DNA from: Nymphaea colorata
Taxonomy: Eukaryota; Streptophyta; Magnoliopsida; Nymphaeales; Nymphaeaceae
Reading direction: 5' to 3'
DNA length: 64,000 nucleotides
Assembly (NCBI RefSeq): GCF_008831285.2
Contig: NC_045149.1
Location: forward strand, 7,590,417-7,654,416
Positions 1-12,555 of this stretch are shown one piece after another (positions within the stretch are counted from its first letter, which is position 1; each line of letters begins with the position of its first letter). A program made the position numbers and the translations under genes. A model generated the notes under the pieces. That model was not told where the DNA came from. It saw only the letters and a list, made by a program, of their open reading frames with translations, and did no database searches.

Positions 1-2339
1 TCATCTTGAATTTGATTGTTGACGTAATTTTGCCTGCATTATTATGGAAAAACTTGAAAAAAAAAAACTGTTGGAAACAGAGAAAACGTTCCTGTAGTCA
101 CAGCGAACCTTCATGTTGTCAATTTTCAGTGATGTTCTGAGATGAAATTCTATGATGCTATTTCTTTTCAAGTCAATGCTCTACTACTGATTTTTCTTGT
201 AAGATGGATGGTACTACTTAAAATACTTATCCCTTTGTCAGATTTTTTAAGTGATAAGGCATAATGACAGCATGGAGTTGTGATAATCAACATTATTGTA
301 CATTAACGTGTTTTACATCAGTTTGTTGAAGCGATGAGTGGGTCAAATAGTGTGCAGTGGGTCCTCTTTTCTGTTTAATTTGTAAATGCATTGCTAAGGT
401 CCGACGTTAGTTATGTCCATGCCTTCATGAATATACATTTGGTTTTACAGATGATTCTGGACTAACTTTGTGAGATGACTGCTTTGGCAAATGTAATTCA
501 CCAGTTTCTGGTTCAAAAACCATTGATTTTGGAGGAATGTAATGTCTTTGCCGGAATATTGACAAAGTCTTGAGACCACCATCACCATCGACTACACTTG
601 GTAAACGTTACATCCTTCACATTTCTGAAACAACTCTTATTTCTTTAATGAGAGTCCTGCTGGGACTGCTTGTGTCTAAAAAATACTTTTCTGCAAATGC
701 TATTAATTTGAAAAATAGATGCCCACAATGACCTCATTTGAGGTAGAAGCAACTAAAAATTCACCAGTTTCTCAGATGGCACAGTGAATCTGTGGGGACT
801 TCATCTCAGAATTTTAATGTGTTAGGGAAGGTGCAAGTTAAAGCAGGTCGACCAACCTAGGGGTGGTTTTCATCTGTTGGAAAACAAAGAGGGTGGTCTA
901 TAGGCCCTTGACCTTTGGAGCATCAGTAGAAATACCTGAACAAGAGATAGTTATACCTCTTTATCTTTAGTTGAGATAGTAATGGGAAATTTGCGACATT
1001 AAAGTGTCTCTTCTCTTAATAAATCATGTGTCGTATTTCTGTATGCAGTTTCCTTCAGGTGAGAACACCGAGTTTGGACCCTTCTCTCCACAATTCCTCC
1101 TACCTCTGAAGTCCTTGGCTAGACGTGGGTGGGATAGGGTGCCCCTTCAACTTGAGTGTCATACAAAAGTAACACGTGTACAGCTAGAACCAAATAGGCT
1201 GGCACCCCGGGTAAGCGTTGGGTGTCAATGCATGCACCCATAGTTCAGGGCGTCAATCCCTGGTACAAGCCAAAATGCCGTTATAACTTCAGGTAGAAAG
1301 GTGCACCAGAAGATGTGATCTCTCTTCAAGCTCATTCATTTGGAAAAAGAAACGAAAATGAGATCCATTGAAACCCAACAAATCGGCCTATTGTTTCGGC
1401 CGCAAAGTGTGCTAATGCCTGGTAAGGTCGTAGCAATACACCACTTGGAAGAAAACTGGCTCTTGAAATTCAGAACTCAACAAAATCTTATTCGACACCA
1501 ACTTCCATTGTACTCAAGGTATCTTAGATCCCGTTTGAAAGCCAATCCCACTCGCTAAAGATGAAAACCTGTTAACAGTTCATGAACACTCACGAACTAA
1601 GCCCGTAACAACAAGCTAAGAACGAGCCAGGCGTTGCTCGTAAGCTTGAAGTGGAGCACTTCATAGGCAGATACCCAACAAGCGGCTTGGCTCACCGCCA
1701 AGTCCTACACCTGATACATGCTTCCATCTAAACTCGATAACCACTGATGAGAATAGAAAATTTTAGATGCCACATAACTTTTTCAAAAATTGAAACATCA
1801 TTCATGATTTTTACAAGACGCTTCAGTGTAGCAAGGACAGGTATCAACAAAACTTTTCTCCTTGGTCGGTGACATGGCAGAAGTTTGGCATCTAGCCAAA
1901 TTATATTTTGCATCTCTCAACATGAAAATATTTGTCATTTAAAAAGGATCATATACATCTCATATTCTCCTCTACTTGGGCAGTTTTGAGTTCAAGGGAA
2001 ACTAATAAAAGAAGATGGAACACCGAACACTGGAGAATACAAGCTCTAACGGACTAATACTATTGTGCTTCGTCTCTTCACAAATTCGTATACATGAACC
2101 GCCTAGAGTCATCAACAGCAATTTCACTGGCAGACGTGCTCGATCATTTTCAATCTCCATCGCTCATACGCAACATTGACGTATCTTCCCAACGGGTGAA
2201 GCTTTTGGACAGGGAAAAAAATCAAAGAATGAAAGAATGCAGTGCGGAATCCAGACCTCCTGCAGCTGCATGATCTTTTTCCGTTTCAAAGTGTGGGGAA
2301 TTTACAGTATCTTGAGAATTTGCAACCATGTCTTCGGAG
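1..2339. other. 3' flank of the FEI gene, no other gene recognised
   Basis: Read on both strands; only short ORFs of 60-80 codons without recognisable motifs or splice-consistent partners. The part next to 2339 presumably contains the FEI 3' UTR (roughly 2000-2339 by compositional change), but I saw no convincing AATAAA signal in the right orientation, so the transcript end is unplaced. Confidence 0.4.
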
Positions 2340-5300
2340 TTACTCTGAATCATAAAAATCACTAGGACAGGGAGTCATCACTTCGGATTCTAGAATTTGT
2401 ACAACCCTGTGCATCGTTGGACGATCCTCTGGATTTGATGATACACATTGCATGGCAATTAATACCAGAGCGTCCAAGCTTTCTGGCTGCACCCCTTCAC
2501 AAGATGGATCAGCGATCTCCCTGAGCTTGCTCTCAGATGCTAACAAATTCAACTGCAATGAGAAACTTTATGGCATAAGTTCAACTAGATGTGGACAAAC
2601 TCATGTGAATTGCTACAGAAGTTAATTTATGGCAACAGTAAGGAGAACTCAATCTGAGAATCCGCTAAGAACAAATGATGAATGTTCCAAATAATGGAGG
2701 TACATCATGGATTTCAATCCTGCAAGTGGATGCCCTACCACAAGGCTAAATCTGGACATACACTCTGAGGGCCAAGGCAGTGAAGGTGCGGTTTGATTTG
2801 TATGTGTTCGTTTTGGTTGCCAATGTACTATCAATCTCCATTGATAGCAATTTGCTTTCAAGTATTCCACAAGTGACCTCATTTTCTGTTACTATTATTA
2901 GTTTGCAGATTAATATCTCATAATATCTTTGCATTTTTTTCTCTTATTGTTATTAGTTGATAAATTACATATTTGGTATTTTATCCTTTTTTACTTTTAA
3001 AAAAATTTCCCATGAAGCTTATGTGTTACACTTGGCTCGCTTCATTAGCTTCACCGGCTTCAAGTTTTTCCACAACATTACTTTATTGAGAAAGACGTAT
3101 CGCTGAGCTAGTCCCCTACAAGTATGAATTGCTAGAAATCAAATCCACAAAATAAGTAATTAAGCAGCTAAATATCATGAATCAAAACAAGTACACATAC
3201 CCAGCCAACAATATTAAGACCTTTCTCAATGAATGATGAATCTGTAGGACGCTTCCCACTCAACACTTCAAGCACAAGAACTCCAAAACTGTAAACATCG
3301 GTCTTCTCAGTTGCTCTGCCACTGTTTATGTACTCTGAGACCCCAATTGTCAGTATTAAAACCATAGTCAATGCCATTAAAGATAAATACTAAACAAGTG
3401 AACCTAATCAGGAACTCATGGAGATGCAGTGTATTAATCAGAAGATTCAGAACCAGAACCAGAACCAGAAAAATATTAATCATGTTTCAAGAATATTTTC
3501 AATTTAGGAAGATGTTGAACAGAGACCTAGCAGTTCATCAACAGCACATGATAAATGCATTCTCCATGGTCCAGTTACAATGACTTGAATGACTAGAAAG
3601 CTTAATCACAAAACTAAAAAGTCATAGTCAATCTTAACAGGCAAGATGAATAGATAGCAACAGTAGGCCTAATACCCTTCCGTAGCCTCTATATCCCATG
3701 TTTTTTAGCCTTTGAAATGTGGAGTGTCGCTGTTGTATAGTCATACACTCAAACAAGGAAAAGCTGCTGAACATAAACCATGGGCTTCCTTGGTAATATA
3801 ATGGAAAACAAGCATGTCAAATAATGTCAAAATTGACCAACAGTGACTGGTTTCAGAAGGTCCGGCTACAATTAATCATAGATTATTGCGTTCACAGAGA
3901 AAATGATTATTGAACATGATTGCATTAGGAGATTAAGTTTGTTAAAAAAAGAGAATAAGCAGACGGCCAAAAACAAAAAGGTCCTTAGGAGAATAATAAT
4001 GAAAGATGAAAAGCAAGCAACCTTAGATTGACTTTTCAGTCTCTAATTTCTTCCAAACTGAAATACTAATAAGAAGCATGTCCACGAAATGAATGACGAA
4101 GCTACACCTCCCTTTGCAAAGTAGGTTAAAAATCCTCACAAGCACGTAATGTATAAATGGCACTAACATGAGAAACATGCAAAAAACTCAGAAACATTGT
4201 TCTGTTAACATCAATGTGCAATTGTGCATTTGATGCACACCTGGATCATTAGCTTTATATATATATATATACTCTCTCTCTCAGAAGTATATATGGAAAT
4301 AATTAAGGTTACCTATAATATATGAGTGTTACCCACTAAAGCACATGAATGACAATATGATGTGCTGGATCTCTCTATAAGATCATACCTGGAGCTAAGT
4401 AACCAAAAGTCCCAGCAACAATAGTTGTTATATGGGATTCTTCATCCTCCAACAATTTGGCAAGGCCAAAATCAGAAACCCGGGCTTCCAAGTTGCTATC
4501 AAGTAGTATATTGCTTGATTTGATGTCGCGATGAATAATTCTAGGAGAACAATCATGGTGTAAGTAAGCAAGTCCTTTTGCAGCTCCCAAGATAATTCTT
4601 AAACGTGCATCCCAGTCCAGCTGCTCAGATCTTTCTGCATGGTGCAAAATTTTACAGTTATAGATAAATAGGTATATAAATATTAGTATGCCTATCAAAC
4701 AATGCAATTCCCTTCAAAACTACATCAAGAAGGTAACATGCATACACAGTATGCCATTCATGACAGGTAAAGCCAGAACAGGCAGGTAAGCTCAAAACCA
4801 CAAGATACAAGGCAGAAACTATTCCTTCCACTGTTTAGCATTAACATAACATTTTCTTTTAAAATTTCCAAACAAAAAAAACAAAGTACTGCAATAATTT
4901 CATCATGTAACAAAGATTTATTACAATACCAAGCAATATTTTCAGGTATTATGCCAAAAATCTTCTCGAAAAACATGACAGATGTAAAACAAGAGCCTTT
5001 CTTGCTTTCTTTTTCCTTGAAGCTTGATGCAATGTTTTTAAAAGAAAGATGTTGCATATACACCATTTTGAGGTACTTTAGAACAAAGGTCAACACTGAT
5101 AACTCCACGACTAAGCTTGTAACTATAGACTGGACAAAGATACACACAACCCTTCATTATAACAAGTAGTTGTCTCTGCAATGTGACGCTTGAGATTATT
5201 TTGTGGGAGAATTTTACCCGTGTATGACAGGAACATAGCACACAAGAATGCCCATCATTCTAAAATGCAAAGTTCTTCGATCCCCCAAATCGTTTTTCTT

Positions 5301-7253
5301 TCTTCAAGAACAGAGAAACCAAACTTGTAGCAAACCAGGCAGCTGGTTTACCCTCCTGTTCCTATCGTTCCCCACCACCCCACCACTCCTTTGAACAGTA
5401 TAATACTTTAGTGTAACCCTTGAACCCCCACTTTTCATCGTTGGAAACCATGACCAGCAGTGTACAGGCCAGGGCTCCCAAGGAACCATTCCAGAAACAT
5501 TCTAGAAATGAATAATTACATGTCATACTAGCCCAAACCAATACCAGTTCCACCAAAACCTCATGAATATACAGGCTTCTTCATTCTTTGCACTAGGAAT
5601 TGCACTCCGAAATCTTTCCCACTGGAATTAAAACTTCCAGTTTCTTGTCTTCCACAAGCAGGAAAACAGAAGCTCTAGACTGAAACTTAAGTGAAAGCGG
5701 GAGGATTTGTTATCTAAGTTTTGATTAATGAAATTGACTATGGAACAACTCTCCTTGCTATTTAATATAATTATTTTACAACAAAAAATCGAAGCACTAA
5801 TAGACATAAAAAGACATGATTGCCTTCCGCATGAAGAGCAGAATGAACATCACAAGCATAATTGAACAGAAGGCTTACTGTCAACTAGTATATATCCTGG
5901 CTATATAATATGCCTATCTTCCAAGCAGGAAAACAGAATTTCTTGACTTAAACCTACAGAAAAACTGGAACAACTCCAGATTCTTTGTCTCACAAGTTTT
6001 CATTCATGAAAATGACTATGGAACTTTCCTCGCTACATGACATATTATTTTAAAAAAAAATCAGAGTTTGAGACATTAATAGAAAGAAAAAGAGATTGAT
6101 TGCCTTCTGCTTAAAGATCAGAATGAACATAACAAGTATAATTGATGTGTAAGGTTTATCATCAATTACATACCTTGACTCAGGAAACAAAGACCAAACA
6201 AGATTCAATAACAGGAGAGGTGTTTCTAAGAAGAGATTTTGCCTTACCATGAAGCACTTCATCCAAGTTTCCACCAGGTAAGAAATCATAGATCAGTAAC
6301 TTTGAAACAGAAGACTTGCAATATCCACGTAGATTAACCAAAAATCGATGTTTAATACTTCCAAGGATTTCAAGCTCCCTCTCGAAAAATCGATCCAAGC
6401 CTTCATAAGTTTTAACAATCCTTTTCAATGCAAAATCATTGCCATCATCCATTGAAAGCTTGTAAACAGTTCCAAACCCACCAGAACCTATAATATTATC
6501 ATTGTTCAACAGTTCTATTTTCTTCAGTATCTCTTTTGAAGAGTATGGGAGGTCACCATGAAACATGACAATAGATGTTCCTGAAACAATAAAACTTATA
6601 AAATGGTGGGTATGTAATGTGAACTATTAAGACAAAAGTCATCCAAGTCACAAAATTCATGACATTGAACACCAGTAGAATGTTTACCTCCATTGACATC
6701 AATAGCAAGAGTTTTGTTGCTTCTACCAATTCTTTTATAAAGAAAACAACCCCAGAAGCACATGAGTGCAACAAGAAGTAATGCACTGACTGTCGCAAAA
6801 ACACTGATAGATAGACGAGCTGAGGCACCTCTCTTGCCTGTCCCTTGGTTACTTTCTGAAAACATGCACACTTTATATTATCACTTTAAAGCTTCACATG
6901 GACAACCAATATTTGAAACTAAATTGATAGAAACAAAAGCGATTAACAATCTCCTCAGTTAGAAAGCTCTATGCAAACAATAAAATGTAGCAGATATCCC
7001 TATTATACCACGGAGCTAGTGCATCCAGATTGCAAAAAGGAATCATTGTCTTCATTTGTCTGCAATTCATGCAGATGCAAAGTTCACAAGATGCCCACTG
7101 CCATGTGCCTCAACCTAGATTTCGTCTAACCAGGACAAATACCAATATTCATGTACTCTCAAGTCATGAGTTCCACAAACATACTTATCTGTTACAAATT
7201 AACAAGCACTACAGCTCCAAAATATATAGAGCCAATGACAGTTAACCCTAAAC

Positions 7254-7309
<56 letters not shown>

Positions 7310-10300
7310 TATATATACATATATTATTTATTTATTTATATGTATGTATGTATGTATAGTCCGTAGATTTGGCTGTTTGAGATGTCGTTTGCCTAATTGC
7401 TGTTCAGCCTTTTCGATCATTTTTAAGATGACCTTTACCAATTTAACCATGTCGATGGATGAGAAAAATAAAAAAATTGTAGGATGCAAGAACACAATTG
7501 ATGCCTACATCTGATTTAATAAAGGTTTGAAGACCAATGGTCTTTAAGGTTAATGGTCATACCTTTCTCAAAGTTCATAAAATCCAATCCAGAAATCAAA
7601 TTTTCGTTCTTTTTTTTTCTATACACATTTCTAAATATTACATCAAACTATTTGGTCAAATTTTTAAGAAAGCACTTAAAGTTAAACCAGAGAATCAACT
7701 GCCAAGAAAATATAAAGAAGAAAAAAAGATAGATTTTTTTTTTATTGTAACGTTTACTTTATCTAGTTGGGCAGGTATGTCCAGCTTTCATGGTGTTTTC
7801 AGTCATTTCAAATGAATCTAATCATATGGATGAATGCTTACATGCCCAAAACTATCGGAGGTAAAAAAGAAGTACAAAAAAAATATGATACACAAACAGA
7901 TATTTGTAAAGGCTTTGAGATTGGTCTAATCTTTGTTGATACCTAGAATCCAATCTGCATGTCAGATTTTTTATTCTTTTAATTCCAACTGTTTTGGGAT
8001 GTACTGAGCCACTCCTATGGATAACTTCGTCAAAAAAGATCAAAATTGCTAGACTGAAGGGCAGACTTTACATTTGGAGATGGCATAATTGAATTACCCA
8101 TGTTCTTGTCTGTGTTAGTAAGTCTTAAAGGAAACTTGTAACATAACCAAGCCATTCTACTGCAGCGACCTGGTGAATCATGAGTCAGCCCACTCTCAGT
8201 CACCAGATTATAAACTTTGTCTTGAACCAAAAAATTCATTCGCCAAAATATCTGATAACAAATATGAATGGAAACTAGTTTAAGCTAAACTCTGATAAGT
8301 TGGACTATACAATATCCAAATCCAACCCAAGTCAATCCGATCATGTTAGGCTTGTTTTACCTGAAAAATCATTTACACTTTGACTCTTTAAACTTCTATT
8401 TCTAGCCTTCGGTATCAAAAAAATCCAACTAGTCAGCTTACTGGTCTGATTAGCTAGTTAAGTCAGTTTTTGACCCACTAGTGTTCCAAATCAGTGACTA
8501 TCGGTCAGACTAGTCATTTAGAAAATCTACCCATTGGTTAGTTGACTAATCCCTTCCCCATGCATGTTCTTTGCATCAAATTGTGAATATATATGTTCAT
8601 GCATCATTTCCATATAAATATATGTATATCATTAGTTTATAGTCTAAGTCACATGGGTACTTCAATAAGGTCCACGTACCCATGTTGCCGTAACTGTACC
8701 CAAAATGGGTACTTTGACAGTTGGGTACCTATAGATCCAAACTGCTTAATTTTACTTTGATTTAATTTTTTTCACCTTATTTTTTATTCTATTCTTTGGA
8801 TGTGAAAATTCGATTGATGTTCATATTTGACTAGGGGGCTGCTTGGTTGTCCACATGTTTAAAGTTTTTCATAGGTTTCTTAAACACACTATTGCAAGAG
8901 CCATTGATATATATTTTCTATGTTATTTATTTGTTTATGTTGATGTATATTATTTATTTTGATACCTATGTCACATGGGTACGGGTACGGGTGCCGGTGC
9001 GGGTACGGACCATTTTTAAAAAACTTGAGTACGGGGGTACGGCCGTACACACACATATATATGTCAAAAAATTTCAAATAGAGTAACATATTCGCACATA
9101 TATATATATATATCAAAAATTACAAACAGAATAACATATTGTCATATTCATAAATCATAATCCAAAATTTATCAGTCTTGATTCTCATTATCCTCAGTCT
9201 CATAATTAACATTCAAAATACATTAGCTTTGTTGATTTTCATTCTCCTCACTCCTCAGTTGCATCATCAAGATTAGAAAGAACAACAGGTTCTGTAAGAT
9301 CCATATTAAGAGCATGCAATTCATGTTCTCCTTCAAGTTCTACGTCAACGTCCTCTGGATTAACATCCCAATACTTGGATGATCCTGAACTGCAAGTTGC
9401 AACAAAATCAAAATATGATTTAAGTTAATATTAACTTTAATTAAACAACCAACATAATATACATATGTATACATATCAGAGATAAAAAAATAAAGAAATA
9501 CCTGTAATCATTTGAAGTACGTGAAAGTAAGCGTAGGTTGCAGTGGACATAAACTAAATCTTCTGCTCGCTTACTAGTTAGCTTGTTTCTCTTGATGTTG
9601 TGAATTTGAGAATAAGTACTCCAATTTCTTTCACAACATGAAGAGGTTGCAGGTTGAGATAATAACTTCAATGCAAGATGTTGGAGATTTAGTGTCGATG
9701 CTCCAAAACATAACCACCAATTAACAGGATCTTTTTCATCTCTTGCCATTGCAGCTTGTATTGAATCATTTCTTCCACCAGAGAAGCTCGCAAACTCATT
9801 ATTTATTATCTTCAACCGATGAGAATCAAAATATAGTCTTCCCAAACATATCTCCCTATTTTTTGATATTTCTGGATCTCGATTAGGAGGAACACGTCCA
9901 ATACCTCCTGCCAACCATGTTTGTCCATAATATTTGGGATTTAAGGAGTGTGCCATACAATGCAAAGGGTTATTGCTTCTGTTCCATCTTCTTACTAAAA
10001 TTCTATGTACGTGATCGAAAAACTTAGAATCATCAAGTGCAACATTCTTCTTCTCATGTCTAAAAATGATGTTTTGAATTTTTTCAATCATCTTATCCCA
10101 CATATCATAAACTTTATGAAGCATGAGCCCTTCTTTATCAACTTCTCTCAGCATCTGCCAAATAGGCTCTGTAAACTGCAGAAAATATGTAACTTTATCC
10201 CACCATTCATCTTCTAAAATGCATTTTTTAATTTCTTGAGCCTTCACGATGTCATCATTCCGATAAAACTCCCAATCATTGTCAGTCACCATAAGTGTTA

Positions 10301-12524
10301 ATGCATGTTTCACCTGTTTTATTCTTTTTATCATTACGATAATGGATGCAAAACGAGTCTCTGCTACCTTCAACAATTTCAAATCAGAATGCCTATCAAA
10401 TATAGAAAGAGCATTGTTGTGGTTTACAACAAAATTTCTGATGTTTTTGACATCATGCTCAAGCTCCTCAATCCATGAACACAAGAAACCGGCATTTGGA
10501 TCATCTTTTGATGGGTTACAAATACTTTTAAGTGCTAAATTTATACTGTGTGCCACACAAGGAGTCCAGAATATGTGACTATACTTGGGATCACTTGCCA
10601 AATTCATTCCTGCTCGTTGGCAAACTAGAGCATTATCAGTAATAATTTGCACAACATTATCTTCACCCACTTCTTTGATGACTTCTATAAATAACCCTTT
10701 TAAATACTCAGCATTTTTATACTCCCCAGATGCATCAACACATTTCAAGAAAATTGGTCCATCAAGCGAATAAGCAATAAAATTTATCAGGGGCCGCCCT
10801 TGTATATCAGTCCACCCATCAGAAACAATGGATACTCCATATTGTTTCCATGAAAATTTCTTCTTCTCTAATAATTTTTCAATGTTTGCCTTCTCTTCTG
10901 CAAGAATTATTGTTCTCAACTTCTCTGAAGTTGGGGGTACATAACCACTCAAACTGCAATTAGCCAAACCTGTAACAACATCTTTCCAATAAGGACTTCT
11001 GGCTACATTAAAAGGAAGTGAACTTGCAAAAAAGAACCTTCCAATCCTTCTATCCATCTCTGCCCTTCCCATATTATTGAATGCTTGTGCTAATGTTTTT
11101 CTTTTCTTTGAAGCATCTTCACCTTATTCAGTAGCATAAAGAGGAACAGACACACTTGACTTGGATGAAGATTTCTTCGTCTCAGCTGCATCCTATTCTT
11201 TTTTGAATATCTTAATCTCCTCGTTGGTAACTTTTGGGCATGGTCTAATTCCAACGCCTGAAATATGCAACAAATGTGCCTTGCAACGTGCATAAGAGCC
11301 CATGAACATCATATCACAAAATTTGCAAGAAAACATTACATTCCCACCACCACCTGGTCCTTTTCCTACTTCACATAGCGCCAAAGTGGCTGAGATGGAT
11401 TATCCTTCTCTACTGTAGCGGTATTAACACTACCACTGCTGCTTTCTGCATTTTCGCTTCCTGTAGGCATCATTTCTTTTCCTTTATCAGCCATTACAAC
11501 TTATGTTTTAAAAGCACCTACCTAGCAAAAGAGCTGCAACACAGAACCAATAGAAACAGGGATCATTCCAAATAGACTTCCAGCAGAGATGAAAAATCTA
11601 TAACTCCAAACACTCTATAAAGTACAAAGACGACGCCATTAGACGCTAGCAAAACGCCTATCATCGTGTCAGTTTGTCATCGATGCCGAAAATTGGTTTG
11701 GAGGCAGTTCATGGGGCATATGCACATGCCTCTGGCAAGCGGGAGACACAAGCAGATCAGACGGGCCATCTTTGCTTGCCAACTACTTGTCGTTGTTCAT
11801 ATTACTAAACTTACAAAAATCCCTATTTCAAACAGTTTTACATAGAAAATGGGGAAAGCAAAAGGAATAAGATAAACTCTTGATTCGATTTTGATCCTGA
11901 TACATCATAAGATAAAAAGGGATGGCATTGTGGTAGACCGGCGAGGATAAACTAGAACTTCTAAAAATCAAATCCCCATACTTCAGTCTGAGGGTTTCGA
12001 GCAGTAGGAGAGGGCTTCCGGCGAGTGTGCAGGGGTGGTCGCAGTCACCGTCGGCGGTCATCACCGGCGGTGAAGGCAGGGGTGGAGCCGATGAAAATGA
12101 AAAGAAAATGAAAAAAGTAAAAAAGAAATACCATGACAGTCGCCGTTGCCGTCGCCAGTCGCCGCTTCTGTCGCCGCTGCCGTCGCTCAGTGAGAGGTAA
12201 GAACAGAGGAACGAATGTTTTAAGGGTTTCGTTTCTTTTTTTTGGTAACGTTAAAATGGTTTTAAAAGTTAAAATCAAATAATCTTTAAAAATAAAAACG
12301 GATGGATTTGAACTCCGTCAAAGTTGACCATATCGAAAAATAGATGGATACGGCCTTCGGTACGTTGACCGTACCCGGTACGGTCAACGCTGCACCATCC
12401 TGTACCCAAGCCCGTACCCGTACCCGTACCCGTACCGGTGTCGTACCGGTACCGAATAGGTACTCCACCCTCATAGCCGTACCCGTGTATCATAGTTTGA
12501 TACATATTTTCTAAGGATTTCTTA

Positions 12525-12555
<31 letters not shown>

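Noticed and set aside
9005-9116. 75-codon minus-strand frame with [11 protein letters not shown] repeats
   Set aside because: This is the GTACGGGT-rich hAT terminus read as protein, not a gene.
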